64,000 bases of DNA from Nevskiaceae bacterium (GCA_004297005.1 SCVA01000022.1:1-64000), one strand, 5' to 3'; positions 47,404-58,022 are shown, numbered from the stretch's first letter. Numbers and translations: made by a program. Notes: a model not told the origin generated them from the sequence alone.

Positions 47404-48728
47404 AACTCCCCAGCCTTAGCGCGGGCGCGCATACGCGCTTCACACGCGGCGCCGCCCTCGCCGACCCGCACCACGTCGCCCGTCCGCACAGCGTTGAGCA
47501 GATCCAGTCGGAAGTGCTGCGCTGCGCCGAGGACGGTGAACGGCTGCGCGTGGCCGGTGGTGGCACCGCCGCTAACCAGCTCTGGCGCACCGACGAGAAC
47601 CTGCTGGCTCTGGATCATTTCCGAGGGGTCGAGTCTTCCGACCTGGAACGTGGCCGCGTCTGGGTTCGTGCCGGCACAACGCTGGGGGCGCTGGCCGAGT
47701 GGCTGCGCGAGCGTGGCCTGGCGCTGCCGGTGGATGGCTGGCCAGCAGGAGCAACGGTCGGCGGCGCTGTCAGCGTCGGCGCCCACGGCTCCGGCCCGCA
47801 GCAACGCAACCTGTCGGCCTGCGTCAGCGCGGTCGGGCTGACCACCGCCGACGGCGTGTTTCGCCGCGTCTCAGCCGAGGAGAACGCCGAGTTGTTCGAC
47901 GCCGCGCGCCTGTCTCTTGGCGCGCTGGGCGTGGTCAGCCACGTCGAGTTGAGTTGCGAACTGGCCCAGCCGCTGCGGGTACGTCTTTTCAAGAGCGCGC
48001 TGGAGGACACCCTGGCGCGCCTGCCGGAACTGCGCGCCAAGGCGCGGCATCTGTCCTTCGAATGGTTCCCGGGCACCGGCGCGACCCGCGTCCAGGTCGC
48101 CCTGCCCGCTCAGGAGTTGCCGCCGCGCCGGGCGAGTCTGCATGCCCAGGGGCGGGAATGGCTGATGCGCAATGCCGGGCACTGGCTGCTGGCCAGGGCC
48201 AGCCAGGGGCTTCCGCGCCTTGCTGGCAGCGCGCAGCAACTGGCCATGCAGGTACTGCCGGAGGCCGAACGCGTCGATGCCGCGCCCGAGCCCAAGCCTC
48301 GCCCCCTGCTGCGCCAATCCGAGTTGTTGGAATATCAACTGGCGCTTGGCGACCTGCCCGAGGCGCTGGCGCAACTGGAGCGCCTGTTGGGCCTGTTGGG
48401 TGCCCGTGGCTATGCCGCCGTGCAGGTCGGCTTCGTCGCCGCCGACGAGGTCTGGCTGTCGCCGGCCTACCAGCGCGATTCCGCCTTCATCCGCCTCAAA
48501 CGCTTCCGCGGCGCGCCGATGCCGGCGGTGACCCGCGCCTTCGCCGACGTGTTGGACCGCTACGACGCGCGTCCGCACTGGGGCTCGCAACACAACAAGG
48601 AAGGCAGTGAACTGGCCCTGCTGTATCCACGCTGGCGGGATTTTCTGGCGCTGCGCGCACGCCTGGATCCGCGCGGGGTGTTCCTCAACGACTACCTGGG
48701 CCGCCTATTCGGGGTGACGCTGCCGTGA
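47400..48728 (+). CDS. FAD-linked oxidase of the D-arabinono-1,4-lactone oxidase type
   Basis: A 442-residue flavoprotein. The PCMH-type FAD-binding domain (about 20-190) carries 'RPHSVEQIQSEVLRCAEDGERLRVAGGGTA' and GAHGSG, a site of covalent His-FAD attachment in relatives. The C-terminal ALO domain has 'FIRLKRFRG' and RPHWGSQHNKEG. It should oxidise an aldonolactone or related sugar acid using oxygen. The gene overlaps both plsC and zapE by 4 bases, which puts it in their operon. Substrate is not known. Confidence 0.85.
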   Translation: MKLPSLSAGAHTRFTRGAALADPHHVARPHSVEQIQSEVLRCAEDGERLRVAGGGTAANQLWRTDENLLALDHFRGVESSDLERGRVWVRAGTTLGALAEWLRERGLALPVDGWPAGATVGGAVSVGAHGSGPQQRNLSACVSAVGLTTADGVFRRVSAEENAELFDAARLSLGALGVVSHVELSCELAQPLRVRLFKSALEDTLARLPELRAKARHLSFEWFPGTGATRVQVALPAQELPPRRASLHAQGREWLMRNAGHWLLARASQGLPRLAGSAQQLAMQVLPEAERVDAAPEPKPRPLLRQSELLEYQLALGDLPEALAQLERLLGLLGARGYAAVQVGFVAADEVWLSPAYQRDSAFIRLKRFRGAPMPAVTRAFADVLDRYDARPHWGSQHNKEGSELALLYPRWRDFLALRARLDPRGVFLNDYLGRLFGVTLP

Positions 48729-49813
48729 TCGAGACTCTGGCGCCGAAGGAGCGCTACCAGCAGGACCTGCGGCGCGAGGGCTTCAGCGCCGACCCGGCCC
48801 AAGCCCAGGCGGTCGATGCCCTGCAGGCCGTCTACGAACAACTACTCGCGCACCCGCCCAAGCGCCGTCTAGGCAGTAGCCGCTTGCGCTGGCCGGCGGT
48901 GCAAGGCCTGTATTTCTGGGGAGGGGTGGGTCGAGGCAAAACCTATCTGATGGACCTCTTCTACGAAGCCCTGCCCTTCTCGCGCAAGCGCCGCACGCAC
49001 TTTCACCGCTTCATGCTCGACGTACACGAGCGCCGTCGCCGGTATCCGGACATGCGCGACCCGCTGGGCAAGGTCGCAGAGGAGCTGGCCGACGAGGTGC
49101 GGGTGCTGTGCTTCGACGAATTCTTCGTCTCCGATATCGCCGACGCCATGATCCTGGGGCGACTGATGGAGGCGCTGTTCGCCCGTGGCGTGACCCTGAT
49201 CGCCACCAGCAACATCGCGCCAGACGGTCTCTACAAGGACGGCCTGCAGAGGCAGAACTTCCTGCCCGCCATCGAAACGCTCAAGCGCAATGTGAAGGTG
49301 CTCAATGTCGATCACGGCATCGACTACCGTCTGCGCTACCTGACCGACGCCGAGCTCTACCTGTGTCCCTGCGACAGCGCCTGCGAGGAGAAGCTGGGGC
49401 TGTACTTCCGCCGCTTCGCCGGCCAGGACGGCCAGAGCTGCGTGAATCTGGATATCCACGGCCGGGAACTGACAGCCCGACAGCGCGCGCCCGGCGTGGT
49501 CTGGTTCGACTTCGGTGAACTCTGCGAGGGGCCACGCGGTGCGGCCGACTACATCGAACTGGCGCACCTGCACCACACGCTACTGCTGTCGCGGGTACCG
49601 CAACTGACGGTGACCGACGAGAACGAGGCGCGACGGTTCATCACCTTGGTCGACGAGCTCTACGACCGTGGTGTGAAGCTGGTTGTCGCCGCCGATGTGC
49701 CACTGGAGGAGTTGTATCGTGGCGAGCGCCTAGTCTTTGAATTCGCCCGCACCCGATCGCGGCTACAGGAGATGCGCTCGCTGGAATATCTCCGGCAACC
49801 CCATAAGCCTTAG
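48725..49813 (+). CDS. zapE: cell division ATPase ZapE (AFG1 family)
   Basis: A 362-residue AFG1-like AAA protein. Walker A GGVGRGKTYLMDLFY and Walker B VLCFDEFFVSDIADAM are clear, followed by 'GVTLIATSNIAPDGLYKDGLQRQNFLPAI', a hallmark block. In E. coli ZapE associates with the division ring. The start is GTG within the stop of the preceding gene (GTGA). It ends 20 bases before the convergent WecA-like gene, with a short GC hairpin between. Confidence 0.93.
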   Translation: MIETLAPKERYQQDLRREGFSADPAQAQAVDALQAVYEQLLAHPPKRRLGSSRLRWPAVQGLYFWGGVGRGKTYLMDLFYEALPFSRKRRTHFHRFMLDVHERRRRYPDMRDPLGKVAEELADEVRVLCFDEFFVSDIADAMILGRLMEALFARGVTLIATSNIAPDGLYKDGLQRQNFLPAIETLKRNVKVLNVDHGIDYRLRYLTDAELYLCPCDSACEEKLGLYFRRFAGQDGQSCVNLDIHGRELTARQRAPGVVWFDFGELCEGPRGAADYIELAHLHHTLLLSRVPQLTVTDENEARRFITLVDELYDRGVKLVVAADVPLEELYRGERLVFEFARTRSRLQEMRSLEYLRQPHKP

Positions 49814-49833
49814 ATGCCGCCCCGTGGCGGGCT

Positions 49834-50991
49834 TTAGGGCGTCGCGGCGACAGCGGCGGTCGGCTGCTGCTCCTTACGCAGGGTGCGCGCGGAATCCAAC
49901 GGCGCCGCCACCAGCCAGCGCGGCACCCGGAAGCGCACGATGCCCGCATAGAGCACGCCATAGCTGACGATGAACAATCCCGCGAACGCCATCAGCACTG
50001 AAGGACGGTTCCAGAACAGCACCGCCGGCACGATGCTCATCAGCGCCAGTGCCCAGAGGTACACCGAGGTCAGGGAATTGCGCAGGATTCGGTGCTGCGG
50101 GTTCGGCGACCCCACAAAGCGCTTCATCAGCCGCCGATAGATCAGCTGATGCAGATGCAGAGCATCGGGTTGGCCCATACGGTGCAGGCCACCCTCGCTG
50201 CCGCGGCGGATCATCGAGAACACCGTTTCCCATACCGGATAGATCATCAGCAGCATCGGGCACCAGGCAGAAACACCCGGATTGCGATGCACCAGCAGTA
50301 CCGCCATCTCGGCGAACAGGAATCCGAGGAAGTAGGCGCCGGAATCGCCCAGGAAGATACGGCCAAAAGGGAAATTCCAGGCCAGGAAGCCAATCACCGA
50401 GATCACCGCGACCACCGCAACCCTCAGCACGAAGGCATCGCCCACCTGCCAGGCCACGAGGGCCATGCCGGCGAAGGCGGCGGCGATGACAAAGCCGCTG
50501 AGGCCGTTATAGCCGTCGATGATGTTGACCGCGTGGGCGACGCCCCCGGCGGCGAACAGGGTGAGCGCGAAAGCGGCCAAGGGATAAGCCAGTAGCAAGT
50601 CGTCAACCAGCGGCAAGTCGAGACGCAGCAAGCGGCCATCCAGCAACCACCAGCCAATGGCGGCGGCGATCATGGTGAACAACAGGCGCGGACTGACGCC
50701 GGCCTTGCGGGTGATGTCTTCCAGCAGGCCGATTCCAAAAGCCGGAAGGGTGCAAACCAGCAGGCGCACGCTGCTGTCGATCTCGGAATTGCTGAGCCAG
50801 GCGGCAAGCAAAAGCGTGGTCACGAAGGCGACAAACACCGGCACACCGCCCAAACGCGGCACCCAGTGGTCGTGAAACTTCTGCACCCCGGAAGCCTCAT
50901 CCGAGCCGATCTGGTGACGACGGGCCAGCAGGATGGTCAGCCAGGTGAACCAGAAACTGGTTAACGCACCGAGAAGAATGTACGGCAGCAT
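49834..50991 (-). CDS. MraY/WecA-family polyprenyl-phosphate sugar transferase
   Basis: A 385-residue integral-membrane enzyme that transfers a sugar phosphate to undecaprenyl phosphate. About ten helices are visible. Hallmark blocks are FHDHWVPRLGGVPVF, HAVNIIDGYNGLSG, WNFPFGRIFLGDSGAYFLG and DALHLHQLIYRR. ATG at 50991 is chosen because GAGG lies 6 bases upstream; a longer frame reaches 51036. Together with the EPS initiating transferase at 30.4 kb it gives the window two different lipid-sugar entry points, one perhaps for LPS. It follows manB after 236 bases. Confidence 0.9.
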   Translation of the reverse strand: MLPYILLGALTSFWFTWLTILLARRHQIGSDEASGVQKFHDHWVPRLGGVPVFVAFVTTLLLAAWLSNSEIDSSVRLLVCTLPAFGIGLLEDITRKAGVSPRLLFTMIAAAIGWWLLDGRLLRLDLPLVDDLLLAYPLAAFALTLFAAGGVAHAVNIIDGYNGLSGFVIAAAFAGMALVAWQVGDAFVLRVAVVAVISVIGFLAWNFPFGRIFLGDSGAYFLGFLFAEMAVLLVHRNPGVSAWCPMLLMIYPVWETVFSMIRRGSEGGLHRMGQPDALHLHQLIYRRLMKRFVGSPNPQHRILRNSLTSVYLWALALMSIVPAVLFWNRPSVLMAFAGLFIVSYGVLYAGIVRFRVPRWLVAAPLDSARTLRKEQQPTAAVAATP

Positions 50992-51227
50992 GTTGACCTC
51001 AAAGACCCGAACCACATCACGGTTAATCCCGCGCAACGCCTGTGCCAGCCGTCCAGCGGACGAGGTTGCGCAGCATTGGGGGACGCCCTTCAGATAGAAC
51101 GTGGTGCAACAACGCCGGTTGACCGGCTTTACAAGCTGACAATAAGTGGCTGCCGAAAGTCAACCTGATTCGGGTCTTTGGTAAAGTGCAACAAAAAGTG
51201 TCAGGTCCAGCCCTCGCGGGCTCAGGC

Positions 51228-52580
51228 TCAGGCGGCGTCGATGTGGGCCAGGAGTTGGTCGGTTTGCCGCCGCATCAGCTCGGCGTCACCTCGGGACTCG
51301 ACGTTCAGGCGCAGTACCGGCTCGGTATTGGAGCCGCGCAGGTTGAAGCGCCAACTGCCGAAATCGCAGGACAGGCCATCGACCTGTTCGACCAACTGCG
51401 CACTGGGAGCGTACTCGGCCTCGATACGGGCGATGGTGGCGCGCACATCGCGGACATGGCGGTTGATCTCCCCGGAAGCCGGGTAGGCACGCATGCGGTC
51501 CTCGACCAACTGCGAAAGCGTCTTGCCAGTGCGCGAAGCCAGCGCCGCCACCAGCAGCCAGGGGATGTGGCCGTTATCGCAATAGGCGAAATCACGGAAG
51601 TAATGGTGGGCGCTCATCTCGCCGCCGTAGATGGCGTTCTCGGCGCGCATGCGTTCCTTGATGAAGGCGTGCCCGGTCTTGCTCTGCACCGGCACGCCAC
51701 CGGCGGCGCGCACCATGTCGACGGTGTTCCAGGTCAGCCGTGGGTCGTGGATGATCTTCGCGCCCGGCTCCTTCACCAGCAGGGCCTCGGCCAACAGGCC
51801 GACAATGTAATAGCCCTCGATGAAGCCGCCGTGCTCGTCGAACAGGAAGCAGCGGTCGAAGTCGCCGTCCCAGGCGACGCCGAAGTCAGCGCCATGCTCG
51901 CGCACAGCCGCGACAGTGTCGGCGCGCATTTCCGGCAGCAGCGGATTGGGAATGCCGTGGGGGAAATCGCCGTCCGGCTGGTGATGCACCCGGACGAACT
52001 CAAAAGGCAGATGCGGTGCCAGAGCGTCGATCACCAGACCGGCGGTGCCGTTGCCGGCATTGACCACGATCTTCAGCGGCTTCAGCACCTGACCGGCGAC
52101 GTAACCCAAGAGATGCTGGACGTAGGCCGGCCGGAAGTCGGCCCTGGTCATCGCCGGCGCTCCCGCCGGCGCCGTGGCAGTCGAGGCGGCGACCCGCGCT
52201 TCCAGTTCGCGCAGGCCCGAGTCCCCAGAAATCGGCACCGCGCCGCCGCGCACCAGCTTCATGCCGTTGTAGTCCATCGGATTGTGGCTGGCGGTGACCA
52301 TGATGCCGCCGTCCACACCCGGCTGCTGTGCCGCCCAGTAGACCTCTTCGGTGCCACCCAGCCCAATGTCCAACACCTCGACCCCACGGGCGACAAAACC
52401 CTGGGCCAAGGCCTGCAACAGCGGCAGTGAGGAATGGCGGATGTCACGCCCCAGCGCGATCTTTCTCGGCGCGAACAGCTCGGCGTAGGCGATGCCGAGG
52501 CGGTAGGCGAGGTCGGGATTCAGCTCGTCCGGCACCCGGCCGCGGATGTCATAGGCCTTGAAGGCCGGCAGGCGGCTCAC
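51228..52580 (-). CDS. manB: phosphomannomutase / phosphoglucomutase
   Basis: A 450-residue alpha-D-phosphohexomutase converting mannose 6-phosphate to mannose 1-phosphate (and often glucose phosphates). The N-terminus FKAYDIRG and '[14 protein letters not shown]' match CpsG/ManB. The phosphoserine loop is [15 protein letters not shown], the metal-binding loop DGDFDRCF, the sugar loop [10 protein letters not shown], and the phosphate-binding loop [18 protein letters not shown]. Its start overlaps the manC stop by 4 bases, making a GDP-mannose supply unit. Confidence 0.93.
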   Translation of the reverse strand: MSRLPAFKAYDIRGRVPDELNPDLAYRLGIAYAELFAPRKIALGRDIRHSSLPLLQALAQGFVARGVEVLDIGLGGTEEVYWAAQQPGVDGGIMVTASHNPMDYNGMKLVRGGAVPISGDSGLRELEARVAASTATAPAGAPAMTRADFRPAYVQHLLGYVAGQVLKPLKIVVNAGNGTAGLVIDALAPHLPFEFVRVHHQPDGDFPHGIPNPLLPEMRADTVAAVREHGADFGVAWDGDFDRCFLFDEHGGFIEGYYIVGLLAEALLVKEPGAKIIHDPRLTWNTVDMVRAAGGVPVQSKTGHAFIKERMRAENAIYGGEMSAHHYFRDFAYCDNGHIPWLLVAALASRTGKTLSQLVEDRMRAYPASGEINRHVRDVRATIARIEAEYAPSAQLVEQVDGLSCDFGSWRFNLRGSNTEPVLRLNVESRGDAELMRRQTDQLLAHIDAA

Positions 52581-53998
52581 TTGGGGCTCCGGCCGTAGAT
52601 GTCCTCGAAGCGGACGATGTCGTCCTCGCCCAGGTAGGACCCCGACTGCACCTCGATCAGCTCCAGCGGCACCCGGCCCGGGTTCACCAGCCGGTGCTTC
52701 TCGCCCAGCGGAATGTAGGTGGACTGGTTCTCAGTGAGCATGAACACCTTCTCGCCCACGGTGATCTCGGCGGTGCCCTTCACCACGATCCAGTGCTCGG
52801 CACGGTGGTGGTGCATCTGCAGGCTCAGCTTCTGACCGGGCTTGACGATGATGCGCTTCACCTGGAAGCGCTCGTCCATGGCGATGGTTTCGTAGCTGCC
52901 CCAGGGGCGGTAGACGGTCGGATGGTGCACCGCCTCGGAACGCCCCTCGGCCTTCAGGCGGGCGACGATCTTCTTGACGTCCTGAGCACGTTCGCGGGTA
53001 GTGACCAGGACTGCGTCCTTGGTTTCGACCACGATGGTGTCGCTGACCCCGGCCAAGGCTACCAGCCGCGACTCGGCATGCACCAGATTGTTGTGGGCAT
53101 CGTGCAGCCAGGTGTCACCACGGACGGCATTGCCGCAGTCGTCCTTGGGTTGCTGGTCAAGGAAGGTCCAGGAACCTACGTCGTCCCAACCAGCATCGAG
53201 CAGCACTACCGCCGCCTTGTCGGTCTTCTCCATCACCGCGTAGTCGATGGACTCGTTGCGGCAGGCCTTGAAGCTCTCCGGGTCGAGGCGAACGAAATCG
53301 AGGTCGGAACGCGCCTTCTCCAGCGACAGCCGGGCTTGCGCGAGCAACTCCGGCTCGAAGCGCTGCAACTCGGCGAGCATCACGTCGGCGCGGAACAGGA
53401 ACAGACCACCGTTCCAGTAGTAGCCACCCTCGCTCAGGAATGCCTCGGCGCGCTCTCGATCCGGCTTCTCGACGAAGGCTGCCAACTCATAGGCACCGTC
53501 ATTGCGCTCGGCGCCGACACGGATATAGCCATAGCCGGTCTCTGGTCGGGTCGGACGGATACCGAAGACGGCAATCTTGCCCTGTCGCGCCACTCCTGAC
53601 GCCAGCTCGACGGCCTGGACGAACGCTTCCTCGTCAGAAATCACGTGATCAGCCGCCATTAACAGCACAAGGGTCTGCTCTCCAAAACGCGCCTGCGCGC
53701 GCAACGCCGCACAAGCAGCGGCCGGTGCGGTGTTACGCCCGGCAGGTTCGATCAACACCTCCGACTGCATACCGCAGCCACGCATCTGCTCGCCGACCAG
53801 GAAGCGCTGATCCTCGCCACAAATCGCCAGCGGCGGGGTGGCGTCGACGATCCGCGAGGCCCGCAGCGCTGTGACCTGCAACAGGCTGCGCTCGTCGGTA
53901 AGCGCAATGAACTGCTTTGGATACTGCTCGCGCGAGAGTGGCCAGAGGCGGGTGCCGGTGCCACCGGCCATGATTACGGGTACGAGCTTGGATTGCAT
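52577..53998 (-). CDS. manC: mannose-1-phosphate guanylyltransferase / mannose-6-phosphate isomerase
   Basis: A 473-residue bifunctional enzyme (ManC/AlgA/XanB type). The N-terminal nucleotidyltransferase has [21 protein letters not shown] and '[14 protein letters not shown]' (about 1-350). The C-terminal cupin has '[48 protein letters not shown]', with the His cluster that binds the isomerase metal. It should make GDP-mannose for the surface polysaccharide. It lies upstream of and overlaps manB. Confidence 0.94.
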   Translation of the reverse strand: MQSKLVPVIMAGGTGTRLWPLSREQYPKQFIALTDERSLLQVTALRASRIVDATPPLAICGEDQRFLVGEQMRGCGMQSEVLIEPAGRNTAPAAACAALRAQARFGEQTLVLLMAADHVISDEEAFVQAVELASGVARQGKIAVFGIRPTRPETGYGYIRVGAERNDGAYELAAFVEKPDRERAEAFLSEGGYYWNGGLFLFRADVMLAELQRFEPELLAQARLSLEKARSDLDFVRLDPESFKACRNESIDYAVMEKTDKAAVVLLDAGWDDVGSWTFLDQQPKDDCGNAVRGDTWLHDAHNNLVHAESRLVALAGVSDTIVVETKDAVLVTTRERAQDVKKIVARLKAEGRSEAVHHPTVYRPWGSYETIAMDERFQVKRIIVKPGQKLSLQMHHHRAEHWIVVKGTAEITVGEKVFMLTENQSTYIPLGEKHRLVNPGRVPLELIEVQSGSYLGEDDIVRFEDIYGRSPK

Positions 53999-54097
53999 TG
54001 CGAGCGGTCTTAATTTGTCTGGATTGGCGCGAGGTTCGCGAACTAGCTACAGCGTAATGGAATAGGGCATAGGGAAGCTTAGCGAGGGATTCGTTCG

Positions 54098-54871
54098 CTA
54101 GGCCCGACGACTCACTGGAAGCCAGCGCAGTTGCAACAGCTTGGAAGCCAGTTTGCCAAGTATCAGCAATAAGCCCGCCGGGTAACCGTGCTTGCGCAAA
54201 GCCCAAGAAACCTCCCGATTGCTGTGGATCACGTTTCTCAGGCTGGAATTGGAGACTCCGCCGGTACGCATCTTGACCAGAACTTCGGGTAGATATGTTA
54301 CCCGCAGCCGATGCACCTCCAGCAAGCGCAGGCAAATCTCGAAATCGGCGGCGATGCGCAGGGAGTCGTCAAACCCGCCGTGCCGCTGGTAGGCCTGACG
54401 GCGGACATAGAAGGTCGGATGCGCCGGCATCCAGCCGCGCCGACAGAGGCCAGGCTGGTAGGCTCTCGACCGCCAGTAGCGGACGACACGGGCTGGATTG
54501 CTGGCTGCGACATAGATCAGGTCGCCATAGCAAGCATCGACCTCCGGCGCCTCAAACGCTGCGGCGATGCGGCTCAGCACTCCGGGATCGGCCAGTACGT
54601 CGTCGGAATTGAGAAAGCCGACGACTTCGCCACTGGCCAGAGCCAGCCCCTTGTTCATCGCGTCGTAAATGCCGCGGTCCGGTTCCGATACCAAGGCTCC
54701 GGGATGGCGGCGATGTGCATGCACCAAGGCCAGGGTCTCGTCACGCGACCCGCCGTCGATGATGATGTGCTCGATGTCGGCGTGAGACTGTGCCGCCACC
54801 GATTCCAGCGTCTCGCGGATCGTGGCGGCGCTGTTGTAGCAGACGGTGATGATGCTGATCTTGATAGTCAT
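54098..54871 (-). CDS. family 2 glycosyltransferase
   Basis: A 257-residue GT-A glycosyltransferase. 'TIKISIITVCYNSAATIRETLESVAAQSHADIEHIIIDGGSRDET' is typical of the WcaE/WcaA-like group, with GFLNSDDVLAD as the metal-binding motif and 'DFEICLRLLE' as the acceptor block. The start MTIKIS at 54871 is chosen over an in-frame ATG at 54907 because the family begins there. It lies 99 bases upstream of manC. Local G+C is somewhat lower than in neighbouring genes. Confidence 0.88.
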   Translation of the reverse strand: MTIKISIITVCYNSAATIRETLESVAAQSHADIEHIIIDGGSRDETLALVHAHRRHPGALVSEPDRGIYDAMNKGLALASGEVVGFLNSDDVLADPGVLSRIAAAFEAPEVDACYGDLIYVAASNPARVVRYWRSRAYQPGLCRRGWMPAHPTFYVRRQAYQRHGGFDDSLRIAADFEICLRLLEVHRLRVTYLPEVLVKMRTGGVSNSSLRNVIHSNREVSWALRKHGYPAGLLLILGKLASKLLQLRWLPVSRRA

Positions 54872-55032
54872 GCCACCGGGGGTCCGCTCTAGCACCGTCG
54901 TGCGCACGACGGCAGGCAGATCAAGGGAGATAAGGCTCGTTGAGACGCCGAAGCCTCAGACTAGCAGGACAGCTCCACCGGCCACATCCCCACAATCGGG
55001 TAACTGCTCTTCCGAAGTCGCCCCCCGCCCGC

Positions 55033-55656
55033 TCAAAACGGCAAGAAGCTCGGCTCGCGGGTGAAGTGCAGGTAGCCGACATTGGCGCCGGCGCGCAGAC
55101 CGACGCCGGTGCGGATCGGTGCCAGCACGATGTCGTTGCTGCGCAGGTAGTTCAGGCCGAAACCGGCCACCACGTAGATGCTGCCCTCGACGCCGGGAAA
55201 GCGCTGGAACAGCTGCTCGGTGCGATTGAGGTTGTAGACCAGGGTAAACACCTTGGAGGCGTTGCCGCCGAAGTCCCAACCGACGCTAGGCCCCTGCCAG
55301 AACACCGGACCACGGCCGCCGCCCTTGTAGGCGAGATAGCCCTGGCCATAGCGCAGGCCGACGCCGATGGCGCCGGAGCCTTCCTCGCCCTCGATGTAGG
55401 CCACTGGCGCGCCGTATTCGGAGAACACCCGTTCGACCGCCTTGGCCAGACCCTCGGAAGTACCGCCGAAGAAGGTCTTGGCGGCATCCAGCACCTCGTC
55501 CTGGGTATAGGTACGGGTTTCCGCCGGGGCGTCGGGGACGCGGTTGCTGGCCCGATCAGACACCGTTTGCGGCTGACGCCCGTCGTCGGTGCCGCGCACA
55601 TTGGTGCAGGCAGACAAGAGGCTCAGGACGGCGAGTGCGAGTAGACGGGCGCGCAT
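55033..55656 (-). CDS. EipA / DUF1134 family envelope lipoprotein
   Basis: A 207-residue lipoprotein (LLSAC lipobox, C16 or so) with the DUF1134 domain: 'YTQDEVLDAAKTFFGGTSEGLAKAVERVFSEYGAPVAYIEGEE', 'GQGYLAYKGG' and 'GPSVGWDFGGNASKVFTLVYNL'. Members of this family in alphaproteobacteria (EipA) support envelope integrity. The last residues form a hydrophobic beta hairpin. ATG at 55656 has AGGAAA upstream, and a TACAAT box lies about 30 bases before it. It stands alone downstream of clpA. Confidence 0.85.
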   Translation of the reverse strand: MRARLLALAVLSLLSACTNVRGTDDGRQPQTVSDRASNRVPDAPAETRTYTQDEVLDAAKTFFGGTSEGLAKAVERVFSEYGAPVAYIEGEEGSGAIGVGLRYGQGYLAYKGGGRGPVFWQGPSVGWDFGGNASKVFTLVYNLNRTEQLFQRFPGVEGSIYVVAGFGLNYLRSNDIVLAPIRTGVGLRAGANVGYLHFTREPSFLPF

Positions 55657-55731
55657 GGAATTTCCTGGTGCGTGAGGTAATCGCCATTGTAGCGACGCCA
55701 AACCGACTGAAGCCTGAATACCCGCCAGACT

Positions 55732-58020
55732 TCAGACCGGCTCCAGCGTCGGCGCCTTCTCCCGCCCGGTGATGTCGAAGCGCAGGCCGCTGTCGGCGAG
55801 CCGCACGGTAACGCTGCCACCATGCTGCAACTTGCCGAACAGCAGTTCCTCGGCCAGCGGCCGCTTGATCTGGTCTTGGATCACCCGCGCCATCGGACGG
55901 GCACCCATCTTCGGATCGTAGCCACGCTCGGCGAGCCAAAGCTTGGCTGCCTCGTCGACTTCCAGCACCACGCCCTTGGCCCCCAGCTGGGCCTCCAGCT
56001 GGATCAGGAACTTCTCGACCACCCGCAGGATCTGCGCCTGGCCCAGGGCGGCGAAGGGGATCACCGCGTCCAGACGGTTGCGGAACTCCGGCGTGAAGCC
56101 CTTCTTGATCGCCTCCAGCGCATCCGGTGCGTGGTTCTGCTCGACAAAACCGATGCTGTTGCGGGCCGCGTCGAAGGCGCCCATGTTGGTGGTCATCACC
56201 AGGATCACGTTGCGAAAATCGACGTGCCGGCCGTTGTTGTCGGTGAGCGTGCCGTGGTCCATCACCTGTAGCAGCAGGTTGAAGACATCCGGGTGCGCCT
56301 TCTCGATCTCGTCGAGCAGCACCACGCTGTGCGGCTGCTTGAGCACCGCATCGGTCAACAGGCCGCCCTGGTCGAAGCCGACATAGCCCGGCGGCGCGCC
56401 GATCAGACGACTCACCGTGTGGCGCTCCATGTATTCGCTCATGTCGAAGCGAACCAACTCGATGCCGAGGAGCTGCGCCAACTGCTTGGTCACCTCGGTC
56501 TTGCCGACGCCGGTGGGGCCAGCAAGGAGGAAGGCGCCAATCGGCTTGTCGGCATTGCCGAGGCCGGAACGCGCCAGCTTGATCGAGCTCGCGAGCTGCT
56601 CGATGGCGTGATCCTGACCGAAGATGGTCAGCTTGAGGTCGCGCTCGAGGGTGGCCAGCTTGTCGCGGTCATTGGTCGACACCGCCTTGGGCGGAATGCG
56701 GGCGATCTTCGCCACGGTCTCCTCGATGTCGCGCACCTGCACGGTCTTGCGGCGCTTGCTTTCCGGCAGCAGGCGCAGGCGGGCGGCGGCCTCGTCGATC
56801 ACGTCGATGGCCTTGTCGGGCAGCTGACGGTCGGTGATATGGCGCACCGCCAGCTCCACCGCCGAGCGGATCGCGCCGCTGGTGAACTGGATGGCGTGAT
56901 GCTCCTCGAAGCGAGTCTTGAGGCCTTCAAGAATCTTCACGGTGTCTTCCACCGAGGGCTCGCCGACGTCGATCTTCTGGAAGCGCCGCGCCAGCGCGCG
57001 GTCCTTCTCGAACACGCCGCGGTATTCCTGGTAGGTGGTGCTGCCGATGCACTTCAACTCGCCCGAGGCCAGCATCGGCTTCAGCAGGTTGCTGGCGTCC
57101 ATCACGCCGCCGGAAGCGGAGCCGGCGCCGATGATCATGTGGATTTCGTCGATGAACACCACCGCGCCCGGGGTCTTCACCAATTCGTTGACCACCGCCT
57201 TGAAGCGCTTCTCGAAGTCGCCGCGGTACTTGGTACCGGCGATCAGAGCGCCAAGATCCAGCGAATAGATCACCGATCCGCGCAGCAGATCCGGCACCCG
57301 GCCCTCGGTGATCAGCCAGGCCAGGCCTTCGGCGATGGCAGTCTTGCCAACGCCCGCCTCGCCGACCAGCAGCGGATTGTTCTTGCGGCGGCGGCAGAGG
57401 GTCTGCATCACCCGCTCGATTTCCAGGTCGCGGCCGATCAGCGGGTCGATCTTGCCCTGCAGGGCACGCTCATTGAGATTGACCGCGTACTGCGACAACG
57501 CCGACTGCTTGCTGTCCTCGCGGCCACCGTCCTCGCCCTCGCTGTCGGAGGACGACTCCTGCGGCGCCGGGCTGGAGCCGTCGGCCTTCTTGGCGATGCC
57601 GTGACTGATGTAGTTGACGACGTCGAGCCGGGTCACGCCCTGCTCGCCCAGCAGATAGACCGCGTGGGTGTCTTTCTCGGCGAAGATCGCAACCAGCACA
57701 TTGAGCGTGGTGACCTGCTTCTTTCCCGAGGCCTGGACGTTGTAGATCGCCCGCTGCAGCACCCGCTGGAAAGACAACGTCGGCTGGGTGTCGATGGAAC
57801 CCGCCTGCTCCTTGTTGGCGTGCAGATTTTGGGTGAGATAGTCCTTGAGCGCCTGCTCGAGCTTGTCGAGGTCACCACCGGAAGCGGTCAGCACCTCGGA
57901 AACGTTGGCGTCGGAAATCAGCGCCAGCAGCAGGTGCTCAACGGTCAGCAGTTCGTGGCCTTCCATCCGGGCCTGGACAAAGGCCGCGTCTAAGGCTTTT
58001 TGCAGTTCTTCGCTGAGCAT
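55732..58020 (-). CDS. clpA: ATP-dependent Clp protease ATPase subunit ClpA
   Basis: A 762-residue unfoldase partner of ClpP. N-domain 1-145 ('MLSEELQKALDAAFVQARMEGHELLTVEHLLLALI'), AAA1 with Walker A GEAGVGKTAIAEGL, AAA2 with [14 protein letters not shown], and the ClpP-docking IGF-like loop region ('NSIGFVEQNHAPDALEAI'). It lacks the ClpB middle domain. AAGG precedes the ATG, 2 bases after the clpS stop, the standard clpS-clpA order. Confidence 0.97.
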   Translation of the reverse strand: MLSEELQKALDAAFVQARMEGHELLTVEHLLLALISDANVSEVLTASGGDLDKLEQALKDYLTQNLHANKEQAGSIDTQPTLSFQRVLQRAIYNVQASGKKQVTTLNVLVAIFAEKDTHAVYLLGEQGVTRLDVVNYISHGIAKKADGSSPAPQESSSDSEGEDGGREDSKQSALSQYAVNLNERALQGKIDPLIGRDLEIERVMQTLCRRRKNNPLLVGEAGVGKTAIAEGLAWLITEGRVPDLLRGSVIYSLDLGALIAGTKYRGDFEKRFKAVVNELVKTPGAVVFIDEIHMIIGAGSASGGVMDASNLLKPMLASGELKCIGSTTYQEYRGVFEKDRALARRFQKIDVGEPSVEDTVKILEGLKTRFEEHHAIQFTSGAIRSAVELAVRHITDRQLPDKAIDVIDEAAARLRLLPESKRRKTVQVRDIEETVAKIARIPPKAVSTNDRDKLATLERDLKLTIFGQDHAIEQLASSIKLARSGLGNADKPIGAFLLAGPTGVGKTEVTKQLAQLLGIELVRFDMSEYMERHTVSRLIGAPPGYVGFDQGGLLTDAVLKQPHSVVLLDEIEKAHPDVFNLLLQVMDHGTLTDNNGRHVDFRNVILVMTTNMGAFDAARNSIGFVEQNHAPDALEAIKKGFTPEFRNRLDAVIPFAALGQAQILRVVEKFLIQLEAQLGAKGVVLEVDEAAKLWLAERGYDPKMGARPMARVIQDQIKRPLAEELLFGKLQHGGSVTVRLADSGLRFDITGREKAPTLEPV

Positions 58021-58022
58021 GG

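Noticed and set aside
49814..49842. Terminator between zapE and the WecA-like gene
   Set aside because: A five-base GC stem with only three T residues after it; too weak to list.
51114..51127. GCCGGTTGACCGGC palindrome upstream of the WecA-like gene as terminator
   Set aside because: Six-base arms and no T-run on either strand; the flanking gap shows no clear promoter either, so it is left unassigned.
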